From assembly GCA_036501535.1 (NCBI GenBank), contig DASYAE010000209.1, forward strand, positions 1 through 64,000: 64,000 nucleotides of DNA, in the 5' to 3' direction. The position numbers and the translations under genes are program-made. The DNA comes from DASYAE01 sp036501535 (GTDB lineage: Bacteria; Actinomycetota; Actinomycetes; Streptomycetales; Catenulisporaceae). Positions 43,136 to 52,381 of this stretch are shown piece by piece. Every line of letters begins with the position of its first letter. The first letter of the stretch is position 1. The notes below the pieces were generated by a model. That model searched no databases. It worked only from the letters and a program-made list of their open reading frames with translations, and had not been told where the DNA came from.

Positions 43136-43927
43136 ATGCTCGACGACGCCCCCGCGGCGGACCCCCGACCCGACAGTGCCCTGATGACCGGGCCGTCCGG
43201 GCCGGAGCCGCCGCCACCGCATCCGACCGCGCCACCGCATCCCGCCGCGCCGCCGCGCTGGTCCCGCGCGCTGTCCGTGACCGGCGAGCTGCTGATCACC
43301 CTCGGCGTGCTCATCGGGCTCTTCGTCGCCTACGAGCTGTGGTGGACCAACATCACCGCCGACCGGCAGATCAAGCAGAACTCCGCGGCGCTGCTGCACC
43401 GGTGGGAGGCCGCGCCGTCCGCGCCGAGCGACGCGATCCCGGTCGGCCAGTCGTTCGGCTTCCTGTACATCCCCGCCTTCGGCCCCGGATGGCGGGCCCT
43501 GATCATGCAGGGCACCGACCGGTACAAGGTGCTCAACACCGGCGCCGTCGGCCACTACACCGATCCGGCCTCCGCCTACCCCTGGGACCCGGCCGGCGAC
43601 TTCGCGGTGGCCGGGCACCGGGACGGCCACGGCATGATCTTCCGCGACCTCGACAAGCTCTCGCCCGGCGACGACGTCTACGTGGAGACCCAATACGGCT
43701 GGTACGTCTACCGGCTCGACCGCGAGGCGCCCTCGGTCCCGATGACGGATATCGGCGCGGTCGCCCCGATCCCGGCCGGCTCCGCCTACACCGCGCCCGG
43801 CCGCTACATCACGATGACCACGTGCACGCCGATCTACGTCGACACCAGCCGGCTGGTCTGGTGGGGCCACCTGATCGAGCAGACCCCGCGCGACCGGGTC
43901 CCGGCCGGAGTGACCCCGTCCGGCTGA
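43136..43927 (+). CDS. Class E sortase
   Basis: A 263-residue membrane-anchored transpeptidase. A Pro/His-rich cytoplasmic start (residues 1-42) precedes one membrane helix (about 47-70). The catalytic domain has the His of Ala-Gly-His-Arg-Asp-Gly-His (about residue 161), the Cys of Thr-Thr-Cys-Thr-Pro (about 230) and an Arg in Ser-Arg-Leu-Val-Trp. Class E sortases of actinomycetes cleave Leu-Ala-x-Thr-Gly signals and link proteins such as long chaplins to peptidoglycan. Position directly after the chaplin gene strongly suggests that protein is its substrate. Confidence 0.92.
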   Translation: MLDDAPAADPRPDSALMTGPSGPEPPPPHPTAPPHPAAPPRWSRALSVTGELLITLGVLIGLFVAYELWWTNITADRQIKQNSAALLHRWEAAPSAPSDAIPVGQSFGFLYIPAFGPGWRALIMQGTDRYKVLNTGAVGHYTDPASAYPWDPAGDFAVAGHRDGHGMIFRDLDKLSPGDDVYVETQYGWYVYRLDREAPSVPMTDIGAVAPIPAGSAYTAPGRYITMTTCTPIYVDTSRLVWWGHLIEQTPRDRVPAGVTPSG

Positions 43928-43952
43928 GCGGTCGACGCCGCGTCAGCACTGC

Positions 43953-45662
43953 TCAGTGCCGCTCGCTGCGCAGGTCGAGCCGTCGCAGCACCTTGTCGAC
44001 CAGCGCGGGGTCCACGTCCGGCTCGGCGCGGGCCGCGTACATCTCCCGGCGGGCCGCCGCGATCATCTCCTGCTCGACCCGGCGGGCCGCGTGCACGTCG
44101 TCGCGCCGCCGCCGGGCCTCCGCGCGCAGCTCGTCGTCCACCTGGTCCGGGGTGTTGATCGCCAGCCGGACGTGCTCGCGCCCGGCCAGCCGCTCGTACA
44201 CCCCGTCCGGCAGGTCCCCGGTCTCGGCCAGCTCGTCCAGCCGGACCAGCTCCGCCCTGGCCACCCGCAGCCACAGCTGCCGCTCGGCCTCCTCGCGCAC
44301 CCGGTCGTCCGCGCCGACCCGCAGCAGCCGGACCAGCACCGGCAGCGTGAGGCCCTGGACCACCAGGGTGAACAGCACCACGACGAAGGCGGTGAACAGG
44401 ATCTGCTCGCGGCCCGGGAAGGCCGCGCCGCCGTCCACCGTGAGCGGGACGGCGAGCGCGAGGGCGACCGTCGCCACGCCGCGCATCCCGGCCCACCACA
44501 TGACGACGGTCTCCTGCCAGGAGATCGGCGCCTCGACCCCCGGCTCGTCCTCGTCGTCGGCCTCGACATCGGCCTCGACCTCGGCTCCGGCCTCGTCCGC
44601 GCTCTCGCCGTCCGGCCCGGCCGCGCCCCCCGCCTCGCCCGGGGGCGCCTGCGCGGCCGCGCGGGCCGTCCGCCGCCGCTCGAGCCGCTTGCTCAGCCAG
44701 CCGGCCGGAAGCAGCCACAGCAGCCTGACGACTACCACCACGCCGACGATCGTCATCGCGTCGCCGAGCTGCGCGGTCCACCGGTCGCCCACCTCGTCCA
44801 CCACCGAGTGCAGCTCCTGGCCGATCAGGCCGAAGGCGAAGCCGGTGACCAGCAGCTCCACGATGTCCCAGAACGCGGTGCCGACCAGCCGGTACGCCAC
44901 GTCGTCGGCATCGGTCCGGTCGGACAGGTAGAGCCCGCACAGCAGCACCGACAGCACGCCGGAGCCGTGCAGCTGGTCCGCGATCACGTAGGCCGCGTAG
45001 GGAATCAGCAGGGTGAGCGCGACCTGGAGCGTGGCGTCGCCGAGGAAGCCCATCAGCCGCGCCGCGATCCAGCCGGTGGCCAGGCCGATCACGATCGCGG
45101 TGACCGCGGACAGGGCCAGGTCCGCCAGCGCGACCGGGGTCGAGAAGTGGCCGCTCACCACCGCCTGCACCGCGACGCTGTAGATGACGATCGCGGTGAC
45201 GTCGTTGAACAGCCCCTCGGTCTCCAGGATGGAGATCAGCCGGCGCGGCAGCCCCACGTCGCCGGCCACCGCCACCGCGGCCACCGGGTCCGGCGGCGAG
45301 GCCAGCGCGCCGAGCAGCACCGCGGCCGCCAGCGGCACCCCCGGCGCCAGCTCCCGGAAGGCCGCCGCCACGGCCGCCGTGCTGACCAGCACCAGGATCA
45401 CCGCGAGCAGCAGGATGGCCTGCCAGATCGCCTTGAACTGCCGCCAGTGCGTGCGCCGCGCGGCCGCGAACAGCAGCGGCGGCAGCACCAGCGGCAGGAT
45501 CAGCTCCGGCTCGATGCTCGGGTTCGGGATGCTCGGGATCAGCGCGAGGCCGACCCCGAACACCGTCATCAGCACCGGGGCGGGCAGCCCGAGCCGCGCG
45601 CTCACCGGCACCGAGAGGATCGTCGCGAGGAAGACGACGAACAGGAGGGTGAGCTGCGTCAT
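43953..45662 (-). CDS. Na+/H+ antiporter (CPA1 family)
   Basis: A 569-residue cation:proton antiporter. About twelve membrane helices span residues 1-440. The conserved Ala-Ser-Pro-Pro-Asp-Pro-Val-Ala near residue 120 and the Glu-Gly-Leu-Phe-Asn-Asp (about 150) place the ion-binding Asp residues. An acidic insert (about 350-380) breaks the helix set. The C-terminal 110 residues form a soluble regulatory region with charged helices. ATG 45662 begins just before the first helix. It likely exports Na+ to control cytoplasmic pH. Antisense ORFs in this gene were ignored. Confidence 0.9.
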   Translation of the reverse strand: MTQLTLLFVVFLATILSVPVSARLGLPAPVLMTVFGVGLALIPSIPNPSIEPELILPLVLPPLLFAAARRTHWRQFKAIWQAILLLAVILVLVSTAAVAAAFRELAPGVPLAAAVLLGALASPPDPVAAVAVAGDVGLPRRLISILETEGLFNDVTAIVIYSVAVQAVVSGHFSTPVALADLALSAVTAIVIGLATGWIAARLMGFLGDATLQVALTLLIPYAAYVIADQLHGSGVLSVLLCGLYLSDRTDADDVAYRLVGTAFWDIVELLVTGFAFGLIGQELHSVVDEVGDRWTAQLGDAMTIVGVVVVVRLLWLLPAGWLSKRLERRRTARAAAQAPPGEAGGAAGPDGESADEAGAEVEADVEADDEDEPGVEAPISWQETVVMWWAGMRGVATVALALAVPLTVDGGAAFPGREQILFTAFVVVLFTLVVQGLTLPVLVRLLRVGADDRVREEAERQLWLRVARAELVRLDELAETGDLPDGVYERLAGREHVRLAINTPDQVDDELRAEARRRRDDVHAARRVEQEMIAAARREMYAARAEPDVDPALVDKVLRRLDLRSERH

Positions 45663-45827
45663 GCCCCGACGATATGACGCCGGATGGAGGGATTGCCCGG
45701 TCCGCGCCGATGAGGCCGTCGACTACCTGACGTTCCGCGGGCCGCGGAGGATCTGGTTGACGCCGCCGCGACGCACTACGCTTCCTGACATAACGTCGGG
45801 TTCTGACGGACGAACACGGGGCGGGCC

Positions 45828-46738
45828 ATGTCCGGCGACACTGCGAATGCGGGTCCTGATACAGAGGATGGCCTCGGCGCGGCGGGCGTCCCGTCGCAGC
45901 GGCCGGACCCGAATGCGCCGTGGGATTCGCTGCTCTCGACCCAGCAGTTCGCCGCCCTCGTCGGCGTGGGGTTCGATCCGGTCGGGCAGGTCTGCGGCAC
46001 GACCGTGGTGCATCTGGGCTATGCCAGCCGCGCAGGCAAGTGTTCGGGCTCGTATGGATACACGCCGCGGACCGACCTCGCCTCCGTGGCCGGCGGGCCG
46101 TTCGGCGTCCTGCGCCGGAAGCTCTACGGGGTGCGTAGGAGGCGCTCGCCCGGGCGGTGCAGGACTTCGCCAGGCTGCTGCGGTCCGGCTGGGTTCCCGC
46201 GGCGCTGGTCTTCGGCATCGCGCTCGGCGCGCGGCACGACGACATGCACACCCGCGAGGAGACCCGCCGATTCACGGTCGCCGACCGCGAGGTGCGCAGC
46301 TTCACGGCGCTGGTCAGGGATACCCGCCGGGACGCGAGGGAGCAGCTGGAGCGGGAGGTCGCGGCCGTCGGCGCCCACGGGGTCGTCGTCGACGCGATGG
46401 CGCTGCAGATCAGCGAGCGGGAATGCCCGGCCTTCGAAGGCGTTCGCGACCACGTGGCCGTCTCGACGATCCTCGGGACCGCGATCGTCTCGTTCAGCCG
46501 GTCTCCGCTCGTCGCGGGGCCCGCACCGCTGACGATCATGCACCTCGGATCTTCGCCCTCGATCGCACCGTCGATCGCGCCGCCCGGCAGTGTCCGGTCC
46601 GAGGAGGCCCGGTCCGAGCTGCCGCCTCTGCTCGAGGGCCGTTTCCTCGACCGCTTCCGGGCCGCGCGGATCGCCCGGCCCGCCTCCGTCGCCGGTGTGT
46701 CGATCAGCGATCCGACGGCGGGCGCGAGAAAAGAGTGA
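45828..46738 (+). pseudogene. Frameshifted heavy-metal-binding-domain (YbjQ-like) protein
   Basis: Two frames together resemble a two-domain YbjQ/UPF0145-type actinobacterial protein. The first (from ATG 45828) carries Gly-Phe-Asp-Pro-Val-Gly-Gln-Val-Cys-Gly and runs into nonsense near 46135. The second frame then resumes in register with Ala-Leu-Ala-Arg-Ala-Val-Gln-Asp-Phe-Ala and continues to 46738, including Leu-Glu-Arg-Glu-Val-Ala-Ala-Val-Gly-Ala-His-Gly-Val-Val-Val. Loss of one base around 46136 explains the shift. The first domain also looks internally shortened. A second product from GTG 46157 is possible, so decay is likely but not certain. Confidence 0.7.
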
Positions 46739-47120
46739 CCAGGAGCGTGAGGAGCGCGGCAGGTGGTTAGGCAGCCGGCGCGCCGGTCCGCCTTCACGTG
46801 CGATTTGACGTCTTTCATCATCTTGAAAATCAAGTATCGAATATCTGAAGCAGTATCCGCGCACTCCCGACATGCCTGTTCGACGATCTTCGACGAGACG
46901 GCCGCCGGCCTTCGATCCGGGGCCGACGGCCGCCCGGAGCGGCCAGGTGGACAGCGTTCCTGAACAGGTTTATCCCGTGACCAGGCGGCCGTTCTGCGGC
47001 CGCCCGCCCTGCCGCGAGCGTCCCGGCGCCCGGCGCTGACAGTGTCGCGCGCACCACGGCCGTCCCGGCCGCCCCCGTGCGGCGGGTGCACCAGGTCAAC
47101 GCGACCACGAGGAATCATTC
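46739..47120. other. Intergenic region upstream of glycoside hydrolase
   Basis: 382 bases with no supported gene. The segment 46800-46860 is strikingly A+T-rich for this genome and includes a CTTGA-AAA-TCAAG inverted repeat (46822-46834); it may hold the promoter or an operator. The remainder is GC-rich with small inverted repeats. GAGGAA lies before ATG 47121. Confidence 0.45.
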
Positions 47121-49301
47121 ATGACCCACTATCAGGCAAGACCCCGCACACGCCGGCGGGCCGTCGTCTGGCTGGGCGCAGCCGTGCTCGGCGGCGCGCT
47201 GTGCGCGGCGACCGGCACCGTCCCCGCCGAGGCCGCCACGTCGTCCGCCACGGTCACCGTCAACGCCACCTCCGGCCTGGGCACCGTCCCGGCCAACGCG
47301 GTCGGCTTGAACACCGCCGTCTACGACAGCGACATGAACGACACCGCCATCGCGGGCCTGCTCAAGTCCGCGGGCATCAATGCGCTGCGCTACCCCGGCG
47401 GCTCGTACTCGGACATCTACAACTGGCAGACCAACGTCGCCCAGGGCGGGTTCGACGCGCCGAACACGAGTTTCGCCAACTTCATGGGCACCGCCCAGGG
47501 CGCCGGCGCCAGCCCGATCATCACGGTCAACTACGGCACCGGCACCACGGCCCTGGCCTCCGCCTGGGTGCAGAACGCCGACGTGACCAACAACTACGGG
47601 ATCAAGTACTGGGAGATCGGCAACGAGGTCTACGGCAACGGCACCTACGGCGCCAACTGGGAGACCGACAGCCACTGCGAGACCTCCGCGGGCGGCCCCC
47701 CGGTCACCGTCGGCAGCGAGCCGTCGCAGACCTATGGCTGCGGGCCCTCCACGTACGCCTCCAACGTGCTCAGCTACATGACCGCGATGAAGGCCGTCGA
47801 CCCGAACATCAAGGTCTGCGCCATCGTCACCACGCCGGGCTTCTGGCCGGACAACGTGACCAACGCGACCACCAGCCCCGAGTCGTGGAACCAGACCGTG
47901 CTCGCCGCGCTCGGCTCGAAGGTCGACTGCGTCATCGTGCACTACTACCCGGCCCAGAGCACCGACTCCACGGCGAGCATGCTGTCCGACACGAGCGACA
48001 TCCCGGGCATCATGTCCACCCTGCGCAGCGAACTGAGCTCGTACGGCGGCCTGTCGTCCTCCGCGGCCTCCGCGGTGCCGGTCCTGGTGACCGAGACGAA
48101 CCCGCAGGTCGACCCGGACACGCAGCCCGGCGCCCTGTTCGCCGCCGACCTGTACACGACCTGGATGGAGAACGGCGCGGCCAACGTGGACTGGTGGGAC
48201 GAGCACAACGGCCCCGGCAGCTTCACCCCGACCACCGTCGACGGCGCGCAGGACTACGGCGACTACGGCATGTTCTCCGACGCCGCCAACAACAGCGGCG
48301 TGACCGAGCCGGCCGCGGACACGCCGTTCGAGTCCTACTACGCGGTCGAGATGCTGACCAAGCTCGAGGCGTCCGGCGACGAGATGGTCACCAGCACCTC
48401 GAGCAACTCGCTGCTGCGGGTGCACGCGGTGCGCCGGGCCGACGGGCATCTCGCGATCCTGATCGACAACGAGGACCCGTCGAACTCGTACTCGGTGGGG
48501 CTGAGCTACAGCAGCTTCACCCCGAGCGGCAACCCGACGGTCTACACGCTCGGCGCCAACGGCACCTCGATCACCAGCGCGACCGGCAGCTCGACCAGCT
48601 CGGTGACCGTCGCGCCGTACACGCTGACCGTGGTGGACCTGCCGGGCAGCGGCGGCACCGGCGTCACCGCGCCGGGCGCCCCGGGCAAGCCGACCGTCTC
48701 GAACCTGGTGTCGAGCACGTCGAGCAACACCTCGGGCACCGCGACGCTGACCTGGACCGCCGCGGCGGCGGGCACCAACGCGGTCGCCAAGTACAACGTC
48801 TACCAGGAGACCAGCGGCGGCGGCACCACGCTGACCGGGACGACCACCGGCCTCTCGCTCAACCTCACCGGGCTGACTATCGGCGCCAGCTATACGTATG
48901 ACGTGGTCGCCGTCGATACGCAGGGCAATACCTCGCTGCCGTCGACACCGGTCACGTTCACCGTGCCTCCACCCGCCAATGCCAGCTGCGCGGTGACGTA
49001 CACCATCAGCAGCAGTTGGCCCGGCGGCTTCGGGGCGAACGTCACCCTGACGAACAACGGCTCCACGGCCATCAGCAACTGGACGCTCACCTTCGCCTTC
49101 CCGGCGAGCGGCGAGACGGTCAGCGACGGCTGGGACGGCACGTGGACGCAGAGCGGGCAGAACGTCACCGTGGTGAACGCCGGATGGAACGGGACGCTGA
49201 ACGCGAGCGGCGGATCGACCTCGATCGGCTTCAACGGGTCCGACACCGGGCTCGACACGGCGCCGACCGTGTTCTTCATCAACGGCAACGTCTGTTCATA
49301 G
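47121..49301 (+). CDS. Secreted glycoside hydrolase with Fn3 and CBM2
   Basis: A 726-residue exported enzyme. A twin-Arg-like signal peptide (about residues 1-39, with Arg-Arg-Arg) precedes a TIM-barrel catalytic domain typical of clan GH-A. The acid/base Glu is in Trp-Glu-Ile-Gly-Asn-Glu (about residue 168) and a likely nucleophile Glu is in Val-Thr-Glu-Thr-Asn (about 324). Then come an immunoglobulin-like region, a fibronectin type III domain (about 515-615) and a family 2 carbohydrate-binding module (about 620-726) with paired Cys. The family (GH51, GH39 or GH79-like) is unclear. A plant polysaccharide is the probable substrate. Confidence 0.85.
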   Translation: MTHYQARPRTRRRAVVWLGAAVLGGALCAATGTVPAEAATSSATVTVNATSGLGTVPANAVGLNTAVYDSDMNDTAIAGLLKSAGINALRYPGGSYSDIYNWQTNVAQGGFDAPNTSFANFMGTAQGAGASPIITVNYGTGTTALASAWVQNADVTNNYGIKYWEIGNEVYGNGTYGANWETDSHCETSAGGPPVTVGSEPSQTYGCGPSTYASNVLSYMTAMKAVDPNIKVCAIVTTPGFWPDNVTNATTSPESWNQTVLAALGSKVDCVIVHYYPAQSTDSTASMLSDTSDIPGIMSTLRSELSSYGGLSSSAASAVPVLVTETNPQVDPDTQPGALFAADLYTTWMENGAANVDWWDEHNGPGSFTPTTVDGAQDYGDYGMFSDAANNSGVTEPAADTPFESYYAVEMLTKLEASGDEMVTSTSSNSLLRVHAVRRADGHLAILIDNEDPSNSYSVGLSYSSFTPSGNPTVYTLGANGTSITSATGSSTSSVTVAPYTLTVVDLPGSGGTGVTAPGAPGKPTVSNLVSSTSSNTSGTATLTWTAAAAGTNAVAKYNVYQETSGGGTTLTGTTTGLSLNLTGLTIGASYTYDVVAVDTQGNTSLPSTPVTFTVPPPANASCAVTYTISSSWPGGFGANVTLTNNGSTAISNWTLTFAFPASGETVSDGWDGTWTQSGQNVTVVNAGWNGTLNASGGSTSIGFNGSDTGLDTAPTVFFINGNVCS

Positions 49302-49331
49302 CCTCGATCAGCGGTCCCTGACACCGTTTGA

Positions 49332-49376
49332 CACTGCGGGCCGGAGCGGCGGGATCCGTCGCCCCGGCCCGCAGTG
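49332..49376. terminator. Terminator between convergent genes
   Basis: A perfect 13-bp stem (CACTGCGGGCCGG with CCGGCCCGCAGTG) surrounds a 19-base loop between the glycoside hydrolase and copA ends. It probably serves both directions. Confidence 0.7.
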
Positions 49377-49388
49377 CTCAGCCGGTGC

Positions 49389-51782
49389 TCAGCCGGCGTC
49401 CGGCCGGAACCGGCGCAGCCGCAGGCTGTTGGAGACCACGAACACCGAGGAGCCGGCCATCGCGGCCCCCGCGATCAGAGGGCTGAGCAGGCCGGCGGCG
49501 GCCAGCGGCAGCGCGGCCAGGTTGTAGGCGAAGGCCCAGAACAGGTTGCCCTCGATCACCGCGAGGGTGCGCCGGGCCAGCCGGATCGCGTCGGCCGCGC
49601 AGCGCAGGTCGCCGCGCACCAGGGTCAGGTCGGCCGCCTCGATCGCCGCGTCGGTCCCGGTGCCCATCGCCAGGCCGAGATCGGCGCCGGCCAGCGCGGC
49701 CGCGTCGTTCACCCCGTCGCCGACCATCGCGACGGTCCGGCCCTCCCGCTGCAGCCGGGCCACCTCCGCGGCCTTCTGCTCCGGCTGCACCCCCGCGACG
49801 ACCCGCTCGATGCCGACCTCGGCGGCGATCGCCCGCGCGGCGGCCGGATTGTCGCCGGTCAGCAGGACCGGCTTGAGGCCCAGCGCGCGCAGCCGGCGCA
49901 CCGCCTCGGCGGAGGTCGGCTTCACCGTGTCCGAGACCACCAGGACGCCGCGCACCGCGCCGTCCCAGCCGACCGCGACGACCGTGCGGCCCTCGCCCTC
50001 GGCCGCGTCCCGCGCCTCGGCCAGCGCCGGCGGCAGACCGGCAGCCGAGCCCAGCCCGAACTCGCCCGGCCGCCCGACGAAGACGTCGAACTTCCGCGCG
50101 CCGTCAACGCCGTCAACGCCGCCAGCGCCGTCGCAGTCCTCGACCACCCCGCGCACCCCGAGCCCGGCCCGGCCGGCGAAGTCGCGGACCCGGGGCAGCG
50201 CGCCCGCCGCCTGCGCCCGGGCGGCCTTGGCGACCGCGGCGCCGATCGGGTGTTCGGAGGCGGCCTCGACGGCACCGGCGAGCCGCAGCACCCGCGCCGG
50301 ATCCTCGCCCGGCGCCGCGGCGACCGAGACCAGCGCCATCGCGCCGGTGGTCACCGTGCCGGTCTTGTCCAGCAGGACCGTGTCGATCCGCCGGGTCGAC
50401 TCGAGCGCTTGCGGGCCCTTGATCAGGATGCCGAGCTGCGCGCCGCGGCCGGTGCCGACCAGCAGCGCGGTCGGGGTGGCCAGGCCCAGCGCGCAGGGGC
50501 AGGCGATGATCAGCACGGCCACCGCCGCGGAGAAGGCCCGCCCCGAGCCGCCGCCGGCCAGCAGCCACCCGGCCGCGGTCGCCGCCGCGGCCGCCAGCAC
50601 CAGCGGCACGAAGACCGCGGCGACCCGGTCGGCCAGCCGCTGCACCGCGGCCTTGCCCGACTGCGCCTCGACCACCAGCCGGGTGATCTGCGCCAGCCGG
50701 GTGTCCTCGCCGACCCGGCCGGCCCGCACCACGAGCCGGCCGCCGAGGTTCACCGTGGCGCCGGTCACCGCCGCGCCGGGGGAGACCTCGATCGGGCTGC
50801 TCTCCCCGGTCAGCAGGCTCGCGTCGATCGCCGACGAGCCCTCGACGACCACGCCGTCCGCGGCGATCTTCTCGCCGGGGCGGACCAGGAACAGGTCGTC
50901 CACCGCCAGGCGGGCGGCCGGAATACGCACCTCGTGCCCGTCACGCAGCACCGCGACGTCCTTGGCTCCCAGATGCAGCAGTGCCTCCAGCGCCGCGCCC
51001 GACCGGCGCTTGGCCCGCGCCTCGAAGTAGCGCCCGGCCAGCAGGAACACGATCACGGCCGACGCGGCCTCGAAGTAGGTCTGGCCGCCGGCCGATCCGC
51101 GGTCGATGAAGGCGAACGGCATCCGCATCCCGATCCGCCCCGCGCCGCCGAAACAGAGCGCGTACAAGGACCAGGAGTAGGCGGCCAGCGTGCCGAGGCT
51201 GATCAGCGTGTCCATCGTCGCGGCGCCGTGCCGCAGGTTGGTCCACGCGGCCCGGTGGAACGGCAGGCCGGCCCAGAACACCACCGCGGTGGCCAGGACC
51301 AGCGAGAGCCACTGCCAGCCGGGGAACTGCAGCGCGGGAACCATCCCGGTGGCGACCGTCGGGCCCGCGAGCACGGCGGCCGCGGTGAGGCGCCGGCGCA
51401 GCCTCGCGGCAGTCCCGTCTGCGTCGGCGCCGTGGTCCGACCGGTCACCGGTATCCACAGGGGCGGCGCCGTATCCGGCCGTGCGCACGGCCTCGATCAG
51501 ATCCGAGACGGCGACGTCCGGCGCGTGCTCCACCGCCGCCTGCTCGGTCGCGAAGTTGACCGTCGCGGTGACCCCGTCGAGCCGGTTGAGCCGGCGCTCG
51601 ATCCTGGTCGCGCACGCGGCGCACGTCATCCCGACGATGTCGAGGCGCGTCCGTACGGGTGACTGGCCGGGGTGGGCCGTCAGGCTGATCTCCAGCTGCC
51701 TCGGTGTTGCCGCACGGGTCCGCTCGGGGCCCGGCTCGCTGTTCGTCGTCGTCTTCGTCGTCACCGCTCTGTCCCCGCTCAT
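49389..51782 (-). CDS. copA: Copper-exporting P-type ATPase CopA
   Basis: A 797-residue P1B-type ATPase. A heavy-metal-associated domain has Gly-Met-Thr-Cys-Ala-Ala-Cys at residues 51-57. Eight membrane helices surround the Cys-Pro-Cys transport site. The catalytic Asp is in Asp-Lys-Thr-Gly-Thr, with Thr-Gly-Glu-Ser, Glu-His-Pro (nucleotide domain) and Gly-Asp-Gly-Val-Asn-Asp all present. It pumps Cu+ out of the cell. ATG 51782 lies 10 bases after the csoR stop; an upstream GTG would overlap csoR. It forms a copper-responsive operon with csoR. Confidence 0.95.
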   Translation of the reverse strand: MSGDRAVTTKTTTNSEPGPERTRAATPRQLEISLTAHPGQSPVRTRLDIVGMTCAACATRIERRLNRLDGVTATVNFATEQAAVEHAPDVAVSDLIEAVRTAGYGAAPVDTGDRSDHGADADGTAARLRRRLTAAAVLAGPTVATGMVPALQFPGWQWLSLVLATAVVFWAGLPFHRAAWTNLRHGAATMDTLISLGTLAAYSWSLYALCFGGAGRIGMRMPFAFIDRGSAGGQTYFEAASAVIVFLLAGRYFEARAKRRSGAALEALLHLGAKDVAVLRDGHEVRIPAARLAVDDLFLVRPGEKIAADGVVVEGSSAIDASLLTGESSPIEVSPGAAVTGATVNLGGRLVVRAGRVGEDTRLAQITRLVVEAQSGKAAVQRLADRVAAVFVPLVLAAAAATAAGWLLAGGGSGRAFSAAVAVLIIACPCALGLATPTALLVGTGRGAQLGILIKGPQALESTRRIDTVLLDKTGTVTTGAMALVSVAAAPGEDPARVLRLAGAVEAASEHPIGAAVAKAARAQAAGALPRVRDFAGRAGLGVRGVVEDCDGAGGVDGVDGARKFDVFVGRPGEFGLGSAAGLPPALAEARDAAEGEGRTVVAVGWDGAVRGVLVVSDTVKPTSAEAVRRLRALGLKPVLLTGDNPAAARAIAAEVGIERVVAGVQPEQKAAEVARLQREGRTVAMVGDGVNDAAALAGADLGLAMGTGTDAAIEAADLTLVRGDLRCAADAIRLARRTLAVIEGNLFWAFAYNLAALPLAAAGLLSPLIAGAAMAGSSVFVVSNSLRLRRFRPDAG

Positions 51783-51792
51783 CGAATCCGCA

Positions 51793-52080
51793 TCACGAAC
51801 GCACAAGCCGCGCGATCGCGTCGTTGGCCTCCTTGACCCTCGCCGCCGCGTTCTCCCCGCCTTCGGCGATCGCGCCGGCCACGCAGTGCCCGATGTGCTC
51901 TTCCAACAGGCCCAGCGCCACCGACTCCAGGGCCCGGTTCACCGCGGAGATCTGGGTGAGGATGTCTATGCAGTACTTGTCCTCGTCGACCATCCGCTGC
52001 AGGCCCCTGACCTGACCCTCGATCCGGCGGAGCCGTTTGAGGTAGTCGTCCTTGCGCCCGGCGTATCCGTACTGCCCCAT
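51793..52080 (-). CDS. csoR: Copper-sensing repressor CsoR
   Basis: A 95-residue DUF156 repressor with the full Cu+ site: Cys37, His62 and Cys66, and the usual Tyr and Glu second-sphere residues. Without copper it should repress itself and copA; copper binding releases the DNA. It is the first gene of the operon. The matching operator is at 52121-52137. Confidence 0.95.
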   Translation of the reverse strand: MGQYGYAGRKDDYLKRLRRIEGQVRGLQRMVDEDKYCIDILTQISAVNRALESVALGLLEEHIGHCVAGAIAEGGENAAARVKEANDAIARLVRS

Positions 52081-52120
52081 CCGCGTCTCCTGTGTCTGTG
52101 TCCGGCACCCGCACCAAACT

Positions 52121-52137
52121 ATACCCCCCTATGGTAT
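52121..52137. promoter_or_regulatory. CsoR operator
   Basis: ATACC and GGTAT arms are separated by seven bases (CCCCTAT), forming the C-rich and G-rich palindrome bound by CsoR repressors. It lies about 40 bases before the csoR start. Confidence 0.8.
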
Positions 52138-52381
52138 CTGCCCAGGCCGCCCGGCGCAGCCCGGAGCCGCAACGCAACCTGTGGCGGCCTTCCGGCGTCT
52201 CCACTTCCGGCGGCACCCGGCCGCGGCCTGCCGCGCCGCCGGGCCGAGCGGCGTAACCTGAGCACCAGGCGCACCGGTGAAGGACAAGTTCCGCATCGCG
52301 GGCGCCTGTGTGCGTCGTGGTTTTGGTCCGTCATGGCGTTGGCTGACTGACGAGTGTGCGAAAGGCGGCGAGCGGAACCGG

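Noticed and set aside
43834..47118. 1094-codon minus-strand frame overlapping the antiporter
   Set aside because: It is a shifted frame of the antiporter gene joined to antisense of the YbjQ-like remnant; the antiporter frame has clear helices and motifs and this one does not.
51452..51461. TATCCACAG, DnaA-box-like
   Set aside because: It lies within copA coding sequence, is incomplete at its first base, and has no partner box.
51783..51806. Longer copA start at GTG 51806
   Set aside because: It overlaps csoR and lacks a ribosome site; ATG 51782 suits the operon spacing.
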